64,000 bases of DNA, taken from positions 1 through 64,000 of the forward strand of contig NZ_JABRXF010000003.1 in NCBI RefSeq assembly GCF_013266695.1, in the 5' to 3' direction. This DNA comes from Hongsoonwoonella zoysiae (GTDB lineage Bacteria > Pseudomonadota > Alphaproteobacteria > Rhizobiales > Stappiaceae). Each line of letters starts with the position of its first letter. Within the stretch, counting starts at the first letter, position 1. The position numbers and the translations under genes are program-made. Shown here piece by piece: positions 16,003 to 24,949 of the stretch. Under the pieces are notes generated by a model. That model saw only the letters and a program-made list of their open reading frames with translations. It ran no database searches and was not told the DNA's origin.

Positions 16003-16978
16003 ATTTCTCGCCGAGGCGCTTCTTCAGCTCAGCACAATGGTCGGTCCGGTCATAGACTGGCGTGAACCAGAGATAGTCGAAGGCCTTGGCTTCATTGACG
16101 CCTTGGGGGAGATAGCTTTTCGCATCATCCGTTGCCGGATCGACCTCGCGAATGGCAATGGTCAGTATGTCGTCTTCCGCCACGCCTCTTCGCCTCAGGA
16201 ATTTGGGCGCGGCGAGGTCGTCTCTTACGTGCCCGCCACCCGCGATCAACACCGCGCCCTCGCCCTGCGAACCTAACATGGCATCGGCCAACGCAGCGTC
16301 GCGGAAAGATTGAACATTCGCCATGGGTTGCAGGCTTTCCCTGGGCACCAGCCCGCAATGACTTTCGTAAAGGATTGTCGAAAGAAATTCCCGCTCGATA
16401 TCGCTTTCCTCTTTCTCTAGCCCAAGGCGTTTTTGTTCGCTTTCCCCCAAAGCGTTCAGCCCTTCCCTGCCGACCTTCATTCGAAGTCTCGTATCCGCGT
16501 CACCCGCACGCACAACAAGGCTGAAGTCAAACGCCGCATCCATGATGGGCTGATAGACATCCCATGAGGGCCAACCGCGCTCCTCCCACCTGACGGCTGC
16601 ACCAAATCCTTCGGCACCACTGTTGGCCAAAGCAAGGTATGCGTCTATATCGCCCTGCAGCTCCTGCGGGATCATTTCAAAGACGACAGCAGGCTTGCGG
16701 CCACTTTCGGCGATCGATCGTACGACCCATGCCTGCAAAGCGTGGTGATCCGGATTGTCATGGATTTCGCCAAGCAGAACATATCGCCGGCCAACCGCAT
16801 CGGCGATGAGCGCTTGCGGTGCAACAAAGCCCTTTTTCTCGAAAGACCAGATTTTCCCGACAAGAGGATGGTCTCCATAGTGCCTGGACATCGGCTCGGG
16901 CGGCGCGGCCCATACGATACACGCCGAGGCAACGAAAGCAATTGAAGCAAGACCAATTCGAAACACATTACGCTCCAT
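15995..16978 (-). CDS. ChaN-family (DUF399) putative haem-binding envelope protein
   Basis: About 327 residues. Signal peptide (FRIGLASIAFVASACIVWAA), then the ChaN/Tiki-like fold with YVLLGEIHDNPDHHALQAWV, VFEMIPQELQ, and a C-terminal IAGGGHVRDDLAAPKFLRR. ChaN relatives are envelope proteins associated with iron or haem uptake. The Cys in ASACIVW might be a lipobox, but the spacing is unconvincing. ATG 16978 was chosen because it puts the signal peptide at the N-terminus; ATG 16990 is four codons earlier. Stand-alone gene. Confidence 0.8.
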   Translation of the reverse strand: MERNVFRIGLASIAFVASACIVWAAPPEPMSRHYGDHPLVGKIWSFEKKGFVAPQALIADAVGRRYVLLGEIHDNPDHHALQAWVVRSIAESGRKPAVVFEMIPQELQGDIDAYLALANSGAEGFGAAVRWEERGWPSWDVYQPIMDAAFDFSLVVRAGDADTRLRMKVGREGLNALGESEQKRLGLEKEESDIEREFLSTILYESHCGLVPRESLQPMANVQSFRDAALADAMLGSQGEGAVLIAGGGHVRDDLAAPKFLRRRGVAEDDILTIAIREVDPATDDAKSYLPQGVNEAKAFDYLWFTPVYDRTDHCAELKKRLGEKSN

Positions 16979-17011
16979 TTCCAGCTTCATGCGAATATGG
17001 AACGAAAACAA

Positions 17012-17046
17012 TCGGGGGCGAATGCGGATCACGCATCCACCCCCGA
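17012..17046 (-). terminator. Terminator after the thiolase gene
   Basis: TCGGGGG (17012-17018) pairs with CCCCCGA (17040-17046), with an inner ATGCG/CGCAT stem. Read leftward it is followed by TTGTTTTCG. It lies 31 bases past the thiolase stop. Confidence 0.6.
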
Positions 17047-17076
17047 AATGAGGCCATTTGTAGCGGATTACTCCAC

Positions 17077-18270
17077 TCAGGCAGCGTCCGGATTCTCCAG
17101 TGCGAGCGCAATACCCTGCCCCCCGCCGATGCACATGGTCACGAGGCCGTAGCGACCTCCCGTGCGCTTCAATTCGTACATCGCCTTGATCGTCAGGATG
17201 CAGCCGGTCGCCCCGATCGGATGACCGAGGGCAATCGCCCCGCCGTTCGGGTTCACTTTGTCGGCGGAAAGGCCAAGCTCGCGCATGACGGCGCAGGCCT
17301 GGGCTGCAAAAGCCTCGTTCGATTCCACCACATCGAAGTCCGATGTCGAAAGGCCCGTCTTTTCCAGAAGCTTCCTGACCGCTGGGATTGGCCCGATGCC
17401 CATGACGCTCGGCTCGACCCCCGCATGGGCATAGCCGAGAAGTTTTGCCATCGGCTTGTGGCCAGCGGCATTTGCGGCTTCTGCGTCCGCAAGAACCACG
17501 GCGGCTGCACCGTCGTTGATGCCCGAGGCATTGCCTGCCGTCACGGAGCCTTCTTTCCTGAAGACCGCGCGCAGGCCGGCAAGCCCTTCCGCCGTCGTGT
17601 TGCCGCGAACATGCTCGTCGGTATCGAAAGTGAAAGTCTTGCGCCCTTCGGTTATCTCAAGCGGAAGTATCTGATCCTTGAAGCGGCCTTCGTCAATGGC
17701 GGCCGTGGCGCGGCGTTGGCTTTCAAGCGCCAGTTCGTCCTGCGCGGAACGGTCGATCTTGTATTCGTCGGCCACGTTTTCCGCGGTCACGCCCATGTGG
17801 CCGCCACCGAACGGATCGTTCAGCGCGCCGATCATCATGTCGACCATCGTCGCATCGCCCATCTTGACACCGAAGCGTGCGCCAGGCGCGATGAACGGCC
17901 CACGGCTCATGGATTCAGCGCCGCCTGCGACGGCGAAATCGGCATCTCCAAGCAGAACCGACTGCATGGCGGAGACGATTGCCTGCGCACCGGAGCCACA
18001 AAGCCGGTTCAGCGTCAGGGCGGGCGTTTCGACCGGGATACCCGCTTCCACTGCCGCCACACGGGCGAGATACATATCCTTCGGTTCGGTGTTGATCACA
18101 TGGCCGTAGACGACATGGCCGATCTTTTCCGGCGCGATACCGGCGCGCGACATCGCCTCCTTGGCAACCATTCCGCCAAGCTTCGAGGGCGGCATGGATT
18201 TGAGCGATCCTCCGAAGGTTCCGATCGCCGTCCTCACGCCCGACAGCAGCACAACCTCACGCTGACTCAT
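17077..18270 (-). CDS. Acetyl-CoA C-acyltransferase (thiolase)
   Basis: 397 residues, normal thiolase length. Nucleophilic Cys in [18 protein letters not shown], the signature [17 protein letters not shown] with the active-site His, and the C-terminal Cys in [11 protein letters not shown]. The ATG follows GGAGGAAAC. Carries out reversible condensation or cleavage of 3-ketoacyl-CoA. It stands alone, without phaB or crotonase partners, so biosynthetic versus degradative use is open. Confidence 0.92.
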   Translation of the reverse strand: MSQREVVLLSGVRTAIGTFGGSLKSMPPSKLGGMVAKEAMSRAGIAPEKIGHVVYGHVINTEPKDMYLARVAAVEAGIPVETPALTLNRLCGSGAQAIVSAMQSVLLGDADFAVAGGAESMSRGPFIAPGARFGVKMGDATMVDMMIGALNDPFGGGHMGVTAENVADEYKIDRSAQDELALESQRRATAAIDEGRFKDQILPLEITEGRKTFTFDTDEHVRGNTTAEGLAGLRAVFRKEGSVTAGNASGINDGAAAVVLADAEAANAAGHKPMAKLLGYAHAGVEPSVMGIGPIPAVRKLLEKTGLSTSDFDVVESNEAFAAQACAVMRELGLSADKVNPNGGAIALGHPIGATGCILTIKAMYELKRTGGRYGLVTMCIGGGQGIALALENPDAA

Positions 18271-18415
18271 GGCAAGTTTCCTCCTCACTGGGGCGCATTA
18301 CGCCTGCCGATAACATGGTCTGATTTTGGAAAGAACACTAAGGGTTGCGATGCTGCGCTGCAAACTCACAAAAAGGATAGTGGTGCAATCACTGACAGAG
18401 CGGGCATCTTCAGGC

Positions 18416-18859
18416 CTAAATCCAGCGCCTTACGCTGCTGCAGTAGTCCACATACGCCCTTCCGAAAACCCTCCTTGCATTTGCCTCCTCAAAAGGGATG
18501 TACCAGTAATTGGCGACAGCGAAGAATACGGCAACCGAAATAAGGTTGAGCGGCGAATTTAAAAGGATCGCGGCACCGGCAAGCAGGATCAGGAAACCCA
18601 GATACATAGGGTTTCGGCTGTAGGCGAAAATACCATTGGTGACCAGGATCTTCGGTTCGCGGAACGTGTTGATTTCCGTGCCGACCTTGAAGAAACGACT
18701 GCTTCCCGCGGCGAGAAGGCCAATGCCCGCAAGTGTGACCGGCAGCCCGACCCAATGCGCTGGCGCGGGCACAAGCGACCCGGCAGGCAGAAATTGCGCA
18801 ATGGCCACCATCATCGCGAGGAGGATAGCAACCAGGACCGGCGGTATGAGCCACTTCAT
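18416..18859 (-). CDS. Isoprenylcysteine carboxyl methyltransferase-like membrane protein
   Basis: 147 residues, four to five hydrophobic segments, with the ICMT/PEMT-like C-terminal motif (TNGIFAYSRNPMYLGFLILL, later FEEANARRVFGRAYVDYCSS) that binds S-adenosylmethionine in this family. The ATG at 18859 has GGGAGG 5 bases upstream. Methyl acceptor unknown; bacterial members are mostly uncharacterised. Confidence 0.85.
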   Translation of the reverse strand: MKWLIPPVLVAILLAMMVAIAQFLPAGSLVPAPAHWVGLPVTLAGIGLLAAGSSRFFKVGTEINTFREPKILVTNGIFAYSRNPMYLGFLILLAGAAILLNSPLNLISVAVFFAVANYWYIPFEEANARRVFGRAYVDYCSSVRRWI

Positions 18860-18929
18860 GTGAACCTCCCAATGAACCGCCGATGAAACAACCGTGCGCC
18901 GGAATTGGCAATTGCCTCTCGCAATTAAA

Positions 18930-18971
18930 TCGAAAACAAAAGAAAACGGCGGCACCTGAGCGCCGCCGTTT
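18930..18971 (-). terminator. Terminator after mmsA
   Basis: AAACGGCGGC (18944-18953) pairs with GCCGCCGTTT (18962-18971); read leftward the stem is followed by the T-rich TTCTTTTGTTTTCG. It lies 27 bases beyond the mmsA stop. Confidence 0.75.
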
Positions 18972-18997
18972 CAGATTTCAAGTGGTTTCCCGGGATA

Positions 18998-20497
18998 TCA
19001 GCGCATCGTGGGAATGACGAACTCCGCCCCTTCCTTCACGCCGGATGGCCAGCGCGAGGTCACGGTTTTCGTGCGCGTGTAGAAGCGGAAAGCATCGGGC
19101 CCGTGCTGGTTCAGATCGCCGAAGCCGGAGCGCTTCCAGCCGCCGAAGGTGTGATAGGCAAGCGGCACGGGGATCGGTACGTTGACGCCGACCATGCCGA
19201 TGTTGATGCGGCTTGCGAAATCGCGCGCCGTATCGCCGTCGCGGGTGTAAATCGCGACGCCGTTGCCGTATTCATGGCTCATCGGAAGGTCGATCGCCTC
19301 GTCATAGTTCTTGGCGCGAACGACCGAGAGAACCGGACCGAAGATCTCTTCCTTGTAGATCGTCATGTCCTTGGTGACGTTGTCGAACAGGCAGCCGCCC
19401 ATGAAGAAGCCATTCTCATAGCCCTGCATGGAGAAGCCGCGCCCGTCGACGGCAAGCGTCGCACCTTCCTTCACGCCCTGATCGACGAGACCCTTGACGC
19501 GTTCAAGCGCCTGACCCGTGACGAGTGGGCCGAAATCGACATCGTCGCCAGCTGTATAGGGAGCGATCTTCAGGCTTTCGACGCGCGGGATCAGACGCTC
19601 CATCAGCGCATCCGCCGTTTCCTCGCCGACCGGAACCGCAACGGAAACCGCCATGCAGCGCTCGCCGGCAGCGCCGTAGCCGGCGCCGATGAGGGCGTCG
19701 GCCGCCTGATCGAGATCCGCATCCGGCATGATGATCATGTGGTTCTTGGCGCCGCCGAAGCACTGCGCCCGCTTGCCGTTGGCGGTCGCCCGCGAATAGA
19801 CGTACTGCGCGATCGGGGTGGAGCCGACGAAGCCGACGGCCTGGATTTCAGGATGATCGAGAATTCCGTCGACGACTTCCTTGTCGCCATTGACCACATT
19901 GAGAATTCCCTCGGGCAGCCCAGCTTCCAGCATCAGCTCCGCCAGCATGATCGGCACGGACGGGTCGCGCTCGGACGGCTTCAGGATAAAGGCATTGCCG
20001 GCGGCGACCGCCGGGCAGAACTTCCACATCGGGATCATGGCCGGGAAGTTGAATGGCGTGATGCCCGCGACGACCCCAAGCGGCTGACGCATGGAATACA
20101 TGTCGATTCCGGGGCCCGCGCCTTCGGTAAACTCGCCCTTCATCAGGTGCGGCGCGCCGATGCAGAATTCAGCAACTTCGAGGCCGCGGATAACATCGCC
20201 CTTGGCATCCGGCAGCGTCTTGCCGTGCTCCCTGGAAAGGGCTTCGGCAAGCTTGTCCATGTCGCGGTGAAGCAAGTCCACGAACTTCATGAGAACGCGC
20301 GCGCGGCGCTGCGGGTTCGTCGCGGCCCAGGCCGGCTGGGCGGCCGCCGCGTTCGCGATCGCCTCTTCGAGTTCCGCGGAATTCGCAAGCGCGACCTTGG
20401 CCTGCACTTCGCCGGTAGCCGGGTTGAAGACGTCGGCAAAACGGCCCGATTTGCCTTCGACGTGCTTGCCGTCAATGAAATGACCGATCGTGTTCAT
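18998..20497 (-). CDS. mmsA: Methylmalonate-semialdehyde dehydrogenase (CoA-acylating)
   Basis: 499 residues, the family length. Aldehyde-dehydrogenase fold with FNFPAMIPMWKFCPAVAAGN, catalytic Cys281 in AAGERCMAVSVAVPVG, and the MmsA-type C-terminus (KTVTSRWPSGVKEG). Converts methylmalonate or malonate semialdehyde to propionyl- or acetyl-CoA in valine and myo-inositol breakdown. The ATG follows GGAGGGAAG. The LysR gene 240 bases away is divergent and is probably its regulator. Ends in a clear terminator. Confidence 0.93.
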   Translation of the reverse strand: MNTIGHFIDGKHVEGKSGRFADVFNPATGEVQAKVALANSAELEEAIANAAAAQPAWAATNPQRRARVLMKFVDLLHRDMDKLAEALSREHGKTLPDAKGDVIRGLEVAEFCIGAPHLMKGEFTEGAGPGIDMYSMRQPLGVVAGITPFNFPAMIPMWKFCPAVAAGNAFILKPSERDPSVPIMLAELMLEAGLPEGILNVVNGDKEVVDGILDHPEIQAVGFVGSTPIAQYVYSRATANGKRAQCFGGAKNHMIIMPDADLDQAADALIGAGYGAAGERCMAVSVAVPVGEETADALMERLIPRVESLKIAPYTAGDDVDFGPLVTGQALERVKGLVDQGVKEGATLAVDGRGFSMQGYENGFFMGGCLFDNVTKDMTIYKEEIFGPVLSVVRAKNYDEAIDLPMSHEYGNGVAIYTRDGDTARDFASRINIGMVGVNVPIPVPLAYHTFGGWKRSGFGDLNQHGPDAFRFYTRTKTVTSRWPSGVKEGAEFVIPTMR

Positions 20498-20737
20498 GTC
20501 GCTTCCCTCCCTCCGGCGCTTGTCAACGGCCGGACAATGGATCATGCGCGATAGCGCATTCGAAAAATCGGATTCCCGTACGCCAAGTTTCCACCAAAGC
20601 ATGGGAACGCGGTATTTGTGCCTCTAATAAAAGTAGAGCGCAACGCGCGATCTGGCGCATCCGTTGTGCGGAATTTATAGTTATTTCATTTCGCCAGGCT
20701 AGACGAACCTCAATTAAAGCACAGGTGGACCGCTGAA

Positions 20738-21619
20738 ATGAACTGGGACGACTTGAGGATCTTTCTGGCCGTCGCAAGGTCCGGGCAGATCCTTTCCGCC
20801 GCCCGCAGGCTGGGGCTGAACCATGCCACCGTCTCCCGAAGGCTTGGCGCATTGGAGGAAGCGCTTGCCGTCAAGCTGGTGGACCGACGGACCACGGGGT
20901 GCGTTCTTACGCCGGCGGGCGAGAAATTCCTGGAAACGGCCGAGCGGGTGGAAGGCGAAATGCTCGCTGCCCGCGCGGAAATCGGCGAGGAGGATATCGC
21001 GGTTACCGGAACCGTCCGCCTCGGTGCGCCGGACGGCTTCGGCGTCGCCTATCTCGCCCCGCGCCTTGGCGAGCTGTGTATGCGCCATCCGGATCTGACC
21101 CTCCAGCTCGTGCCCGTGCCACGCGCCGTGTCCCTTTCGCGCCGCGAGGCTGACATGGCGATTACGGTCGACAGGCCGGAACATGGGCGGCTCGCAGCGC
21201 GAAAACTGGTCGATTACGAACTGGCCCTCTTCGCATCGCGGAACTATCTCGCAAGCACCGGCACACCGCGAACACCGGCAGAGCTTAAGGATAATGCGCT
21301 TGTCGGATATGTCGAGGACCTTGTCTATTCGGCGACACTCGCTTATGCCGACGAGATAGATCGCGCCTTCCAGCCGCGCTTCGAAATCGCCTCCTCCCTC
21401 GGCCAAACGGAGGCGGTGCGCGCGGGCGCCGGCATCGGCATTCTCCACTCATTCATCGCCCGCAGAGACCCGAACCTCATTCAGGTCCTGCCGGAACTGA
21501 CCATCCGGCGCACCTATTGGCTGGTCATCCACGAAAGCGTGCGCGAATTACGTCGCGTCCGGACGGTTGCCGATTTCATTGTCGAATGCGTGGAGAAGGA
21601 CCGGGCACACTTCCGTTAG
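20738..21619 (+). CDS. LysR-family regulator, divergent from mmsA
   Basis: 293 residues: N-terminal LysR HTH (NWDDLRIFLAVARSGQILSA, then LNHATVSRRLGALEEAL) and a periplasmic-binding-type effector domain. AGGTGG precedes the ATG. Head-to-head with mmsA, the usual arrangement for a LysR regulator and its target. Effector not inferable. Confidence 0.92.
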   Translation: MNWDDLRIFLAVARSGQILSAARRLGLNHATVSRRLGALEEALAVKLVDRRTTGCVLTPAGEKFLETAERVEGEMLAARAEIGEEDIAVTGTVRLGAPDGFGVAYLAPRLGELCMRHPDLTLQLVPVPRAVSLSRREADMAITVDRPEHGRLAARKLVDYELALFASRNYLASTGTPRTPAELKDNALVGYVEDLVYSATLAYADEIDRAFQPRFEIASSLGQTEAVRAGAGIGILHSFIARRDPNLIQVLPELTIRRTYWLVIHESVRELRRVRTVADFIVECVEKDRAHFR

Positions 21620-21748
21620 GTCATTTTCGCGCGCTCACGGATACGTGAAACTACTGATAATAAAGCGTTTATTGTAACAATCATAAGCCTGTCCGCTCCA
21701 AACGAGCGATACCATTGCCGGCATCTTCAAACCCGAGAGGACCAACCC

Positions 21749-23569
21749 GTGACACCCGATTCCCCATCAGGAAATAAACGGCCGATCGCCCGCCTGTTCA
21801 TTGCCACGAATATCTTTGCCCTTCTGTCGCTTGCCTTCGTCGGCTTCGCCTGGCTGATGTATGGCAACGCCCAGGATGATGTCCGAAACGCCTATGACAA
21901 CCGCTATCGGTCTTACCTTCTGGCCGACGAGCTTCGCCAAAGCTCGGACGACCTGACGCGTCTGGGGCGTACATATGTCGTCACCGGAGATGCTAGCTAC
22001 GAAAAGCAGTATTTGGACATTTTGGCGATCCGCAACGGTGAAAAATCCCGGCCGGAGGCGTATCACCGCATTTACTGGGATTTTGTGGCGGCGGGCAAAA
22101 AGCCCCGCCCGGACACGGAAGCCGTGCCACTGCTCGATCTTATGAAGGAAGCGGGCTTCACCGACGCTGAATTCGAGAAGCTGGAGCAGGCGCAGGCCAA
22201 TTCCGACGGCCTCGTTCAACTCGAAGTCAAGGCGATGAACGCGGTAAAAGGTCTCTTCGAGGATGTAAACGGCGAATACACAACGAAGAAAGAACCGGAC
22301 CCAGATCTTGCGCAGGAACTTCTTCACTCCAGACAGTATCACACCTACAAGGCTGACATCATGCAGCCGATCGATGAGTTCTTCGTTCTTCTGGACAAGC
22401 GCACGCAGGGCGCGATCGACGCAGCACTTTCAAGCGCCGCCTTTTACAGGAACGTGCTTCTGGCGGCTATCGCGGCTGTCGTGATTGCCTTTGCCGGTCT
22501 TTCCTACCTCGTGTTCAATCGCATTCTGCGGCCCATCGGCCGTCTGAGCGAGGCCATGTACGGCCTTGCAAGGAATGACCTGGAAACGGTCGTCATAGGC
22601 ACCGACCAGGCCGACGAGGTCGGCGAAATGGCGAAATCGGTTCAGGTCTTCAAGGACAGCCTCATTGAGGCGGAAACCCTTCGCCGCGATCAGCTGAGCG
22701 ATCAGCAAAGCCGCACGAAAAGGCAAAAGGCGATCGAAGACGCCATTGACAGCTTCGACAGCAACGTGTCGCTATCGCTCGCCGCCGTCGCGAACGCTAC
22801 CGGGGAGCTGCGCAGTACCGCCGGCAGCATGTCCGCCACGGCGGAGGAGACCAGCCGACAGGCCACATCGGTGGCAGCGGCGACAGATCAGGCATCCAGC
22901 AACGTTCAGACAGTCGCCTCCGCCACCGAGGAGCTTGCCTCCTCGATTGACGAAATCGGCCGGCAGGTATCAACCTCGGCGGAAATCGCCCGCAAGGCGG
23001 TGGAAGACGCGGAGCGGACCAATGCACAGGTTCAGGAATTGAACGAAGCGGCCAATCGCATCGGCGACGTCATCAAACTCATCAACGACATTGCCGCGCA
23101 GACGAACTTGCTTGCCCTTAATGCAACCATCGAAGCCGCGCGCGCCGGCGACGCCGGTAAGGGCTTTGCCGTTGTCGCGGCAGAGGTCAAGGAACTTGCC
23201 GATCAGACGGCAAAGGCCACGGAGGAAATCGGCGGTCAGATCAACGGTATTCAGACCGCCACCACCGACAGCGTAAAGGCGATCGAGAACATCTCGAAGA
23301 CGATCCGCTCGATCGACGAAATCGCCACGGGCATTGCATCCGCTGTCGAGGAACAGACGATCGCGACACAGGAGATTAGCCGCAACATCCAGCACGCTTC
23401 GGCGGCATCGGCAGAAGTTTCGGATAATATCTCAGGCGTCACCCAGGCCGCAGGTCAGACAGGTTCCGCCGCCTCCCAAGTGCTTTCGTCTTCGGACAGC
23501 TTGTCGGAAGAAGCGGAAAAGCTGCGGTCCGAAATCGACCGGTTCCTGGAAGCCGTGCGCGCGGCCTGA
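21749..23569 (+). CDS. Methyl-accepting chemotaxis protein
   Basis: 606 residues. Membrane segments near residues 18-40 and 232-256 flank a roughly 190-residue, mostly helical periplasmic sensor region. HAMP domain follows (FNRILRPIGRLSEAMYGLAR), then the MCP signalling domain with the conserved hairpin tip IAAQTNLLALNATIEAARAG and Gln/Glu-rich methylation helices. GTG start behind GAGAGG. Ligand unknown; no che genes nearby. Confidence 0.93.
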   Translation: MTPDSPSGNKRPIARLFIATNIFALLSLAFVGFAWLMYGNAQDDVRNAYDNRYRSYLLADELRQSSDDLTRLGRTYVVTGDASYEKQYLDILAIRNGEKSRPEAYHRIYWDFVAAGKKPRPDTEAVPLLDLMKEAGFTDAEFEKLEQAQANSDGLVQLEVKAMNAVKGLFEDVNGEYTTKKEPDPDLAQELLHSRQYHTYKADIMQPIDEFFVLLDKRTQGAIDAALSSAAFYRNVLLAAIAAVVIAFAGLSYLVFNRILRPIGRLSEAMYGLARNDLETVVIGTDQADEVGEMAKSVQVFKDSLIEAETLRRDQLSDQQSRTKRQKAIEDAIDSFDSNVSLSLAAVANATGELRSTAGSMSATAEETSRQATSVAAATDQASSNVQTVASATEELASSIDEIGRQVSTSAEIARKAVEDAERTNAQVQELNEAANRIGDVIKLINDIAAQTNLLALNATIEAARAGDAGKGFAVVAAEVKELADQTAKATEEIGGQINGIQTATTDSVKAIENISKTIRSIDEIATGIASAVEEQTIATQEISRNIQHASAASAEVSDNISGVTQAAGQTGSAASQVLSSSDSLSEEAEKLRSEIDRFLEAVRAA

Positions 23570-23757
23570 CCGCGAACATAGCCAGACCGGCTTATCCATT
23601 AACCGGCTCCGTGCTAATGGAAGCTTGGGGCCGGTTCCCTTTTGGCGGCACGTTTTTAGGTGCCGTCCAGGGAATTTTCGACAGTGTCCTTCACGAAAGT
23701 GGAAGCGCTTTGATGATAAGAAGTCGCTCCGGGACAATCCCCGAAGGGCCGCATTTC

Positions 23758-24945
23758 ATGACATGCATCAGACGACTGCACCTGTTCCATCGCCAAGGCT
23801 CACGCGAGCGATTGGCGGTTTCGACACATTTTCTCATCAACGGCTTCGTTGTTGGAAGCTGGGCACCGAAAATTCCGGAACTTGGCCAACGCTTGTCGAT
23901 TTCCGAGAGTGTCCTTGGCCTGATGATCCTTGCATTCGGGATAGGTTCCTTGACGATGATGCCGGTCATGGGGCCCCTGATCGCGCGCTTCGGTTCGGCA
24001 AGACCCATGAAGTTTGCCGCAATAGCGCTGTCGCCGACGCTCCTTTGGCTGACGCTGGCGCCCGAAATCCCGCTTGCCGCCGCGGCCCTTTTCCTGCTTG
24101 GCGGCTTCGTGGGCGCAATGGATATCGCGATGAACGCGAACGCTGTGGCGACAGAGCAGCACCTTCGCCGCGCGATCATGTCATCCTGCCACGGCTTCTG
24201 GAGCTTTGGAGGCTTTATGGGCGCCACCGCCGGTGGCCTCATGATCGAAGCAGCGGGTCCGCTATGGCACGCAACAGCGGTCATGGCGATAGCCAGCGCG
24301 TTGACGCTTGTCGTCTGGCCGCTCGTCTTTGAAGACAAGCCGGCGGAATCAACGCAAATGCACAAAATCCGCCTGCCGCGATCGCTGCTTGCCTACCTGA
24401 TCGGCCTGATGGCGCTCTTTTCCATGGTGCCGGAAGGCGCGGTGCTCGATTGGGGCGCCCTCTACCTCAGGCAGGCGTTCAGCGCCGACATCGCGACATC
24501 CGGGCTTGCCTTCGGCGCTTTCGCCGCAGCGATGGCGACTACGAGGTTCGCCGGCGATATATTGCGCAACAGATTCGGCGCGGTTTCAACCTTGCGCATT
24601 TCCGCGCTGATCGCTTTTGCCGGTCTTTTTTCGGCTGCGCTTGCTCCTCACCCGGCACTCGCTATCGCTGGTTTTGCGCTCAGCGGCATCGGCATTGCCA
24701 ACGTGGCGCCGATTCTTTTTTCGGCGGCGGGAAACCTGCCGGGTCTTGCACCCGGCATCGGGCTCTCTCTCGTCACTTTCATGGGTTACTCTGGCCTGCT
24801 CGCAGCTCCTCCCGCAATCGGTTTCGTTGCGGAAAGCACCGGCTTCAAGGTCATTTTCGCGGCCCTCGCCCTTCTCCTTCTCGCGGTCTTCGCCAAGGCC
24901 GAAGTCGCCCGTCACGCTGACATGCGACAGCCGGAAAAGGCGTGA
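23758..24945 (+). CDS. MFS transporter (YbjJ-like)
   Basis: About 395 residues and 11-12 hydrophobic segments, with the MFS loop GPLIARFGSARPMKF and GAMDIAMNANAVATEQ in the YbjJ-type half. Substrates of this group are mostly unknown. ATG 23758 (GAAGGG upstream) was chosen because the first membrane segments follow it; a longer frame from 23611 adds a non-hydrophobic leader. Ends 4 bases short of the convergent hydrolase gene. Confidence 0.85.
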   Translation: MTCIRRLHLFHRQGSRERLAVSTHFLINGFVVGSWAPKIPELGQRLSISESVLGLMILAFGIGSLTMMPVMGPLIARFGSARPMKFAAIALSPTLLWLTLAPEIPLAAAALFLLGGFVGAMDIAMNANAVATEQHLRRAIMSSCHGFWSFGGFMGATAGGLMIEAAGPLWHATAVMAIASALTLVVWPLVFEDKPAESTQMHKIRLPRSLLAYLIGLMALFSMVPEGAVLDWGALYLRQAFSADIATSGLAFGAFAAAMATTRFAGDILRNRFGAVSTLRISALIAFAGLFSAALAPHPALAIAGFALSGIGIANVAPILFSAAGNLPGLAPGIGLSLVTFMGYSGLLAAPPAIGFVAESTGFKVIFAALALLLLAVFAKAEVARHADMRQPEKA

Positions 24946-24949
24946 GGGA

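Noticed and set aside
16819-18543. Open frame on the plus strand opposite the thiolase gene
   Set aside because: The minus-strand thiolase has all catalytic motifs, a ribosome site and a terminator; the opposing product is low-complexity and unlike any family.
19103-20554. Long open frame on the plus strand opposite mmsA
   Set aside because: It is antisense to a full-length, unambiguous aldehyde dehydrogenase with ribosome site and terminator. The product is His/Arg/Asp-rich with no recognisable fold, as expected for a GC-rich shadow frame.
21659-21673. AATAAA-GCG-TTTATT palindrome before the chemoreceptor gene
   Set aside because: Too short, AT-rich and single to be assigned; it may be part of a promoter, but there is no matching copy or context.
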